From Lachnospiraceae bacterium (GTDB lineage: Bacteria; Bacillota; Clostridia; Lachnospirales; Lachnospiraceae): a DNA stretch of 20,502 nucleotides. Shown here in pieces: positions 14,874 to 20,502 of the stretch. The notes beneath the pieces were generated by a model. That model was not told the origin of the DNA. It searched no databases and worked only from the letters and a program-made list of their open reading frames with translations. Location: NCBI GenBank assembly GCA_900770345.1, contig CAAGKF010000124.1, forward strand, positions 1-20,502, read 5' to 3'. Every line of letters starts with the position of its first letter. The stretch's first letter is position 1. Made by a program: the position numbers and the translations under genes.

Positions 14874-17800
14874 TTAGTCGGAAATAATTACTCTCTTCTT
14901 CCCTCCGCCGCTCATCAGACTGTAGTAAGCCGGAAGCATCAGAAGAGCCAGTACGGTAGATGCCGTCAGTCCTCCGATATTAACCAGCGCAAGTCCCTGC
15001 GTGGTTGAGCCGCTGTCGCCCAGAGCCAGAGCCATCGGAACCATGGAAACTACCGTAGTCAGAGTAGTCATCATAATCGGTCTTAAACGCGTAGCGCCGG
15101 CTTCAATCAGCGCTTTGTTCAGCTCCATCTCATGCCTGTACTGGTTCGCCGTATCTACATAAAGGATACCGTTGTTTACAACTGTACCTACCAGCATCAA
15201 AAAGCCCAGCAGAGAGGTCATACTGATGGCACTGTCTACCAGCCAGAGAAGGCCGAAGGCACCGATCAGACAGAAGGGGATCGTAGTCATAACCATGATG
15301 GAGAACTTCGGTGACTCAAACTGAGCCGCCATAACTACAAATACCAGGAATACCGCCAGGGCAATCGCCTGGAACAGCGCCGCAAACTCTTCTCCCATAG
15401 ACTCATCCATAGAGTTTAAAGCCGTTGTAACGGAAGGAGTAAGATTCGGAATCACTACTTCCTTCTCAAGAAGCGCCTTCGTATTTTTATCAGAGTTCTC
15501 TGTGTAAATACCGGTGATAGTCGCGCGGTACTGCTTGTCATAACGTTCGATCTCAGCCGGGCTGTCCGCAAAGTGGATATCAGCCACATCCGTCAGAGCC
15601 ACATAGCTTCCGGAAGGTGTCTGAAGTGTAGTCGTGGCGATCCTGTCCAGAGTCTTATAGCGGTCCTCCGGATAAACTACCTTGATATCAACATCCTCGC
15701 CGTCGATTTCCATGGTGGCAGGCATAGTGCCGCTGAGCATGGTGTTTAGGGTTCCTCCGATCTGGGCCGAGGTCAGCCCCGCCGCTCTCGCCTTAATGGG
15801 ATTTACCGTTACCTTTACAACAGAAGCCGCATTTTCCAGAGAGGAATGAACTTTCGTCAGTTCAGGGCGCTGGCTCAGCTTCTCCGCCACCAGATCGCTG
15901 ACCTCCTTCAGCTCATCGTAATCAGTGCTCTGCAGATTGATCTCATAATCATCCTGGGAACCCATCATGGAGCTTACCTGAGAGTAGGACTCCACCGTGA
16001 TATTGGTGTCTGAAATACTGCCCAGTTCCTTCTTCCATTGCTTTACAATATCCTCCGTCTCCATCTTCCGGTTCTTTTTCAGATAGACAGAGATATTGGG
16101 ATCAGAACTCATACTCAGACCGGAGCTTCCCGCCAGGCTCATATAGGATTCCACATCCGGGTGAGCGGTTATGACATCCTCGATCTGTTTCAGGATACCA
16201 TCCACCTTTTCTATCTTCATACCCGGCTTCACCTCTGCCGTAATGGTAATCTGTCCCTGATCATCCTCAGCCATAAGCTCCATGCGCAGGAACTTCGCCA
16301 GCACAAAGGAAAGGATCAGAAGAGCTACGGAAGCCGCCATGACCAGCGCTCTCTTCTTTAACAGTACGGCCATAATATTTCGATACATTCCCTGAAGCTT
16401 CTCTACAGGTCTTGACATAGGCGCTGTAGAACGCTCAATGGGTTTGTAGATCATATAGCAGAGAGGCACTACCGTGATCGCAGAGATCAGAGAGGCGGTC
16501 ATACAGAATACGATGGTAAAGCCCAACGGCCGGAACATTTCTCCTGTCATACCGCCCAGCAGAGCCAGGGGAAGGAATACAACACAGGTAGTGATCGTAG
16601 AACCGATAACAGACTGATATACAACTCCCGTACCGTTTAAGGCCGCGTTGGCAAACTCCTTAAAACCGGTACTGTCCGTAGCTCTAAAGCAGCTCTCCAG
16701 CACAACAACGGAGTTATCCACCATCATGCCGACGCCCAAAACCAGAGCACTCAGAGTAATTACGTTCAGACTGAATCCCATAACCTGCATCAGGATCAGT
16801 GAAGCCAGGATCGATACAGGAATGGAGCTTCCTACGATCATGGATGCCTTCAGATCACCGAAGAACAGCCAGATGATCGCCATGGAGATCAGCACTGCCA
16901 GAAGCATGGTCTCAATAACGGAAGTCAGTGAGGACAGGATAGAATCCTTGTCATCATCAACTACCGTGATCTGCAGAGTGGGGTCCTGAGCCATCAGCTG
17001 ATTTACCACGCGGTGCACATCCTTTGACAACGTCAGCGTCGCGGCATCCTGCTGCTTGCTGATGGTCAGCGCCACAATGTCCTCAGGCTCACCATTTTCC
17101 GCCTTGTAGCGCGCAATACTGTCTGCCTCGTCAGCTCCCATGTACACCTTTGCCACATCGCTCAGATATACGATCTGACTTCCTTTTACCGTAAGCGGAA
17201 TATCATTCAGGCTGTCCATGGTCTTGAAGGGCTGCTCTGTAGATACGGAAAGAGTCTGATCCCCTACATCCGTATCGCCGGCCGGATAGGTAATATCCGC
17301 CCCCGCAATATCAGAAGCAATAGAGCTCATGGTTACTCCGTACTGCTTCAGTTTTTCCGGCATCAGCTCAACCTTGATGTACTTTTCGTCACCGCCGGTG
17401 ATGGAAACCTCCGCCGCGGAAGACAGCTTTTCAAATTCCGGAACAAGTTCATTATTTACATAGTTATAAAGGTTATCATCTGCTCCGTGGCTGACTGCCA
17501 TGATGATATTCGGCTTCAGGCTGGTATTCAGCTCCAGCATGATCGGATCATCGGCGTCATCCGGCAGCTCCGTCTTGGCCAGATCCATCTGTTTCTTTAA
17601 ATCGTCATAAGCCTCATTCATATCCGTTCCATAGTCATACTGAAGCATGACAACGGACATATTTTCACGGGAAGTGGACGAGATGGTATCAAGTCCGCTC
17701 AGTGTGGAGGCCCTGTCCTCAATCGGTTTCGTAACCAGCTCGCTGACATCATCAGGGCTGGCGCCGGCATACACGGTCATTACGATCATCATGGACATGT

Positions 17801-17921
17801 TCATATCCGGCATTAATTCCAGCGGAGATTTCATTACCGAGGAAATACCGAATACCAGCAGACACAGGATCGCCAGAACGGTGGAAACCGGCTTCTTTAA
17901 AACAAGTTTTGTTAAGCCCAT
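14874..17921 (-). CDS. RND family efflux transporter permease (HAE1/AcrB-like)
   Basis: A 1015-residue inner-membrane pump of the resistance-nodulation-division superfamily. It has the two-fold repeat: an N-terminal helix (residues 10-30), a large extracytoplasmic domain to about 330, a helix bundle to about 520, then a second helix and domain and a C-terminal bundle. Family motifs include PLELMPDMNMSMM (33-45) and the TM4 segment LGVGMMVDNSVVVLES with Asp402-Asn403. AcrB has two aspartates there; the first, needed for proton coupling, is kept. It ends in a basic tail. ATG 17921 has AAGGAGG, 15 bases after the adaptor gene, so both are co-transcribed. There is no outer-membrane factor nearby, consistent with a single-membrane host. 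The substrate is unknown. Confidence 0.95.
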   Translation of the reverse strand: MGLTKLVLKKPVSTVLAILCLLVFGISSVMKSPLELMPDMNMSMMIVMTVYAGASPDDVSELVTKPIEDRASTLSGLDTISSTSRENMSVVMLQYDYGTDMNEAYDDLKKQMDLAKTELPDDADDPIMLELNTSLKPNIIMAVSHGADDNLYNYVNNELVPEFEKLSSAAEVSITGGDEKYIKVELMPEKLKQYGVTMSSIASDIAGADITYPAGDTDVGDQTLSVSTEQPFKTMDSLNDIPLTVKGSQIVYLSDVAKVYMGADEADSIARYKAENGEPEDIVALTISKQQDAATLTLSKDVHRVVNQLMAQDPTLQITVVDDDKDSILSSLTSVIETMLLAVLISMAIIWLFFGDLKASMIVGSSIPVSILASLILMQVMGFSLNVITLSALVLGVGMMVDNSVVVLESCFRATDSTGFKEFANAALNGTGVVYQSVIGSTITTCVVFLPLALLGGMTGEMFRPLGFTIVFCMTASLISAITVVPLCYMIYKPIERSTAPMSRPVEKLQGMYRNIMAVLLKKRALVMAASVALLILSFVLAKFLRMELMAEDDQGQITITAEVKPGMKIEKVDGILKQIEDVITAHPDVESYMSLAGSSGLSMSSDPNISVYLKKNRKMETEDIVKQWKKELGSISDTNITVESYSQVSSMMGSQDDYEINLQSTDYDELKEVSDLVAEKLSQRPELTKVHSSLENAASVVKVTVNPIKARAAGLTSAQIGGTLNTMLSGTMPATMEIDGEDVDIKVVYPEDRYKTLDRIATTTLQTPSGSYVALTDVADIHFADSPAEIERYDKQYRATITGIYTENSDKNTKALLEKEVVIPNLTPSVTTALNSMDESMGEEFAALFQAIALAVFLVFVVMAAQFESPKFSIMVMTTIPFCLIGAFGLLWLVDSAISMTSLLGFLMLVGTVVNNGILYVDTANQYRHEMELNKALIEAGATRLRPIMMTTLTTVVSMVPMALALGDSGSTTQGLALVNIGGLTASTVLALLMLPAYYSLMSGGGKKRVIISD

Positions 17922-17936
17922 GTTTTAAGCCTCCTT

Positions 17937-19061
17937 CTACTGTGCCCTGGTCTGTTCTGTTTCTGAAGCTGCTGCGTCCGAAGCGCTGTTCTCTGCTTCC
18001 GCGTTTTCCTCTGAAGCAAGCGTCACCTTCGTTCCCTCTTTCAGCTCAGAGGTCCAGGTAGTCAGAACCAGATCATCCATAGTAAGTCCGGAGACGATCA
18101 TCATATTATCTGTATCAAAAATCCCCGTCTGCACAGCCACCTCATGGATGATGCCTTCCGTCTGGTCATATGTATAAACATAAGCGTCCTCACCCTTATA
18201 GTAAACGCTGTGAGCCGGGATCAGCATCACATTGGAGGCGGAAGCCATCGGAACCACCAGTTCCACACTGGTACCGGGAGCCATGCTCTCACCATCCTCC
18301 ACGGAGGCCTTTACCTTAAAAAGTCCTACAGAGGCCTCAGCCATATTGCTGACCTCAATAACAGAGCCCTGATATTCATTTCCTTCCTTTATTACCCGGA
18401 TCGCATCACCGGTATTCAGATTGTTCTTCAGACGCTCTGTTACATAGAAGGACACGTTGTTGCCCGCATCACCGGCAATGACAGCCAGCTGTGTAGACTG
18501 GCCTACCGTATCATGGACTTCCATATTGCACTGCTCCACCCGTCCGCTGATCGGAGAAGTAACATGGCTGAACTCCATCTGATTGTCGTAGCCTAATTTG
18601 GCAGCCTCATACTGCAGTCTTCTGGACTCAGCATTAACCTGATAGCTCTCAAATTCCTTGTCAGACACAAAACCGGAAGCATGAAGAGGAGCCATACGAT
18701 TCAGCGTGGATACCGCGTCATCCCACGCCACCTTTGCTGTCTCCATGGAGATCCTGGCGCTGTCTACCTGCTTGGTATCGATCTCACAGATCACCTGCCC
18801 TGCTGAAATAACATCTCCCGCTTTTATATTCACAGCTGTGATGTCTCCTCCGGCCTTGGGATAAATATAAACAATATCCGCCGGCTCAACTGTACCTATG
18901 AGATCTGTTGTCAGCCTGATATCGCCTATATGGGGATTTTCCGCCATGACAACCGGATCCGGTGTAGCTGCGACCGGTTCCTCCTTTTTCGTGATACGCA
19001 TAACCAGCAGAGCTGCCACTGCCACGATCACGATTCCGCCGATAATGTGCTTCTTTTTCAT
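17937..19061 (-). CDS. RND efflux periplasmic-type adaptor (membrane fusion protein, HlyD/AcrA family)
   Basis: A 374-residue adaptor. An N-terminal uncleaved membrane anchor (residues 5-22) is followed by the first lipoyl half (62-97, KAGGDITAVNIKAGDVISAGQ), an alpha hairpin (about 98-162), the second lipoyl half (TSPISGRVEQCNMEVHDTV, 168-186), a beta-barrel (about 200-275) and a membrane-proximal domain. The last 30 residues are acidic and rich in Ala/Glu/Ser/Thr. The alpha hairpin is short, as expected where no outer-membrane channel must be reached. ATG 19061 follows GAGGAAAAG. It precedes and is co-transcribed with the RND pump; the promoter is at 19234-19263. Confidence 0.93.
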   Translation of the reverse strand: MKKKHIIGGIVIVAVAALLVMRITKKEEPVAATPDPVVMAENPHIGDIRLTTDLIGTVEPADIVYIYPKAGGDITAVNIKAGDVISAGQVICEIDTKQVDSARISMETAKVAWDDAVSTLNRMAPLHASGFVSDKEFESYQVNAESRRLQYEAAKLGYDNQMEFSHVTSPISGRVEQCNMEVHDTVGQSTQLAVIAGDAGNNVSFYVTERLKNNLNTGDAIRVIKEGNEYQGSVIEVSNMAEASVGLFKVKASVEDGESMAPGTSVELVVPMASASNVMLIPAHSVYYKGEDAYVYTYDQTEGIIHEVAVQTGIFDTDNMMIVSGLTMDDLVLTTWTSELKEGTKVTLASEENAEAENSASDAAASETEQTRAQ

Positions 19062-19183
19062 CTTTTCCTCGTTCCTTTCCTATCCTTTTTGCAAAATCTT
19101 AGCAGACTTTTAACTATTGCCCAGAAAAAACAAGGGAAACGAGCCCACGGCCGGTGCTCCTTTCCCCACTTTTATCCAGAGAC

Positions 19184-19203
19184 ATTCCGGCTTCTTCCGG
19201 AAT
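19184..19203. repeat. Small hairpin in the adaptor leader
   Basis: ATTCCGG and CCGGAAT, separated by CTTCTT, form a perfect 7-bp stem about 125 bases before the adaptor start. There is no T run, so it is not a standard terminator. It may affect transcript stability. Confidence 0.4.
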
Positions 19204-19233
19204 TTCCGTCCCTTTGATTACCAACCACATAGT

Positions 19234-19264
19234 ATTTTAGACAGAATCTCCTTCGTTTGTCTAA
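19234..19264 (-). promoter_or_regulatory. Promoter and inverted-repeat operator of the RND efflux operon
   Basis: On the minus strand -35 TAGACA (19263-19258), an 18-base spacer and -10 TAAAAT (19239-19234) lie about 175 bases before the adaptor start. TTAGACA (19237-19243) and TGTCTAA (19258-19264) form a perfect 7-bp inverted repeat with a 14-base gap that overlaps both promoter elements. Confidence 0.5.
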
Positions 19265-19277
19265 CATCAAAATGCGG

Positions 19278-19306
19278 ATAATTAACAACCAAACGTTGTT
19301 AATTAT
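19278..19306. repeat. 12-bp perfect inverted repeat at the LysR gene end
   Basis: ATAATTAACAAC and GTTGTTAATTAT are perfect 12-bp arms around CAAAC. The repeat spans the LysR stop codon (19301-19299). Each arm has only two G/C bases and no T tract follows on the minus strand, so it is at best a weak terminator. It could also be a protein-binding site upstream of the efflux promoter. Confidence 0.55.
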
Positions 19307-20192
19307 ATTTATTTTTTAAAAAGTTTATAAATTGTTTAAGTCTCTTCTCATTTTCTCTGCGCCAGATCAAAATCACCTGAGCACAAGCCTGATTGGCCGC
19401 GTCCGGCAGAGGACGCATTACAAGGCGGTCACCGAAATCATGATAAAATTCCTTAAAACCGATATGGACTCCTTCATTCGCCAGAAGAGCCAGCTCCAGG
19501 CTGTTGACATTATCATAAAACCTTGTTTTCTCCAGAATATGTTCATGCCGTGAGATCATGTCGAACAGATGACGTTCCTCCCCGGAAAAGAAATCCTTAT
19601 AAAGACACAGGAGCGTCTCTCCCTTCAGATCATTTATCTGAAAATCCTCCTTCTTTGCCAGAGAATTCCTGTCTGAGAACACAACATAGAGAGGCAGATC
19701 CTTCACTGCCATAATGCCGCAGCGTTCTTCCAGTTTTTCATAGACAGAGGCATGGCTGACTCCCATCAGGATGTCCGCATTTGATCCGGAAAGATCTTTA
19801 AAGTTGTTAAATTCACTGATCTCAAATTCCGTATCCGGATCCTGGAGCATATAATCAGCCAGAATGCCTGTGGCCAGCTCCACGATTCCTTTCATATCCA
19901 CCACGGTAAAACGGATCTTGTTCCTGGCTCTGGCATCCTCCGCCCGGGCCATTTCCACGGAATCACAGATTTCTTTGGGAATATCCTTCCATCGCCACAA
20001 AAGCAGCTCGCCGCTCCTGGTCAGACGCACATCCCTGGTGGTTCTGTCAAAAAGCTTCAGCCGAAGCTCCTTTTCAAGAGAAGCAATCTGGCGGCTCAGG
20101 CCCTGCTGGGATATATAAAGGTGATTGGCGGCTTCCGTAAAATTCAGGGTTTCCGCCGCTTCCAGGAAACATTCAATCTGGTGAATAGTCAT
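19299..20192 (-). CDS. LysR family transcriptional regulator
   Basis: A 297-residue regulator of usual LysR length. The N-terminal winged helix-turn-helix (residues 1-62) reads LNFTEAANHLYISQQGLSRQIASLEKEL and LKLFDRTTRDVRLTRSGE, both canonical. The remaining part is the two-lobed ligand-binding domain (about 88-290). ATG 20192 follows AAGGAGAG. It lies in the same direction as, and 237 bases upstream of, the adaptor and RND pump genes, so control of that operon is plausible but not shown; LysR genes are more often divergent from their targets. The coinducer is unknown. Confidence 0.93.
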   Translation of the reverse strand: MTIHQIECFLEAAETLNFTEAANHLYISQQGLSRQIASLEKELRLKLFDRTTRDVRLTRSGELLLWRWKDIPKEICDSVEMARAEDARARNKIRFTVVDMKGIVELATGILADYMLQDPDTEFEISEFNNFKDLSGSNADILMGVSHASVYEKLEERCGIMAVKDLPLYVVFSDRNSLAKKEDFQINDLKGETLLCLYKDFFSGEERHLFDMISRHEHILEKTRFYDNVNSLELALLANEGVHIGFKEFYHDFGDRLVMRPLPDAANQACAQVILIWRRENEKRLKQFINFLKNKYN

Positions 20193-20244
20193 GAAACTCT
20201 CCTTTTTGCAAAAGCACTGTTCAGCAGTCTTTGTACATTATCAT

Positions 20245-20272
20245 ATTATATGTCTAAAATTCATCATGTCGT
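20245..20272 (-). promoter_or_regulatory. Probable promoter of the LysR gene
   Basis: On the minus strand -10 TATAAT (20250-20245) is preceded, after a 16-base spacer, by ACGACA (20272-20267). The spacer contains the reverse complement of the 10-mer TGTCTAAAAT, also present at the efflux promoter. Confidence 0.45.
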
Positions 20273-20310
20273 ATTCTAACACAGGCGAACGAAAAATACA
20301 AAGAAAAAGA

Positions 20311-20367
20311 AGAAGCTCCTGAAATTTCCTATGAAAAAAGAAGCTCCTGAAATTTCCAGGAACTTCT
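20311..20367 (-). terminator. Terminator of the right-edge gene with a duplicated 3' half
   Basis: On the minus strand AAGAAG-T-TCCTG pairs with CAGGA-G-CTTCTT around GAAATTT, and a T-rich tract follows. The 19-bp 3' half (20339-20357) is repeated downstream at 20311-20329 with a 28-base period. Confidence 0.8.
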
Positions 20368-20402
20368 TCCTCACACTGCGATACTGCCTGTTTCATGATT
20401 TT

Positions 20403-20502
20403 TTAATTTTGCTGCCGCTTCTTCTCCAGCATTTGGACATAAAGCTCATCATCTGCCGGATAATTCACCCGCTTTCCCAGCCAGTCGGAGAGATACGCTC
20501 CG
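20403..20502 (-). CDS. C-terminal fragment of an unidentified gene
   Basis: The final 32 codons of a gene that extends beyond the right edge, ending in TAA at 20405-20403. The visible part begins GAYLSDWLGKRVNYPADDEL and ends in a basic helix-like tail EKKRQQN. The frame is supported by the correctly placed terminator that follows. The tail is too short for a family to be assigned. Confidence 0.6.
   Translation of the reverse strand, partial: GAYLSDWLGKRVNYPADDELYVQMLEKKRQQN

Noticed and set aside
1..20502. tRNA, rRNA, CRISPR arrays, insertion sequences or phage genes
   Set aside because: No cloverleaf sequences, regularly spaced repeats, transposases, integrases or terminal inverted repeats with target duplications were seen.

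Overview
All recognisable genes in this window lie on the minus strand, so the biological reading direction is from high to low coordinates. The content suggests an anaerobic Firmicute of the class Clostridia, most likely a Lachnospiraceae-type gut bacterium. The reasons are strong AGGAGG ribosome sites, moderate GC, a clostridial-style F-type ATP synthase operon with both AtpZ and AtpI, a TlpA/small CXXC protein/polyferredoxin cluster, and an anaerobic GlpA-like/DUF1667 cluster. The species cannot be fixed from the sequence alone.

Layout in transcription order. (1) Right edge: the last 32 codons of an unidentified gene, followed by a terminator whose 3' half is tandemly duplicated. (2) 20192-14874: a LysR-type regulator, a membrane-fusion adaptor and an RND (HAE1-like) efflux pump, ended by a strong terminator. 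The adaptor promoter carries an inverted repeat, and a 10-mer from it also occurs at the regulator's own promoter. (3) 14873-14436: a 438-bp gene-free regulatory stretch with two good sigma-70-type promoters facing the ATP synthase operon; the distal one overlaps a perfect palindrome. (4) 14435-7234: the complete operon atpZ-atpI-atpB-atpE-atpF-atpH-atpA-atpG-atpD-atpC. The c subunit has two membrane carboxylates (Glu34 and Glu67) plus TTGIY, a pattern linked to Na+ coupling. (5) 7091-5309: a redox trio of a TlpA-like thioredoxin lipoprotein, a 51-residue one-helix CXXC protein and a membrane polyferredoxin. It is probably a trans-membrane electron relay to extracytoplasmic thiols. (6) 5250-3345: Sua5-type threonylcarbamoyl-AMP synthase, then a FadR/GntR-family regulator. 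(7) 3160-84: a three-gene flavoprotein operon (GlpA/LhgO-like dehydrogenase with a [2Fe-2S] domain, an NAD/FAD oxidoreductase and a DUF1667 protein), ended by a long hairpin terminator at the left edge.

The main themes are anaerobic redox chemistry and ion energetics. The flavoprotein operon would oxidise a hydroxy-acid or glycerol-3-phosphate-like substrate under control of the FadR-type regulator. The ATP synthase couples ion flow to ATP, and the redox trio probably exports reducing power. The least described parts are the CXXC microprotein relay, the unknown substrate of the GlpA-like complex, and the possible operators: ATTCAT-N3-ATGAAT around the flavoprotein promoter and TGTCTAAAAT at the efflux promoters.
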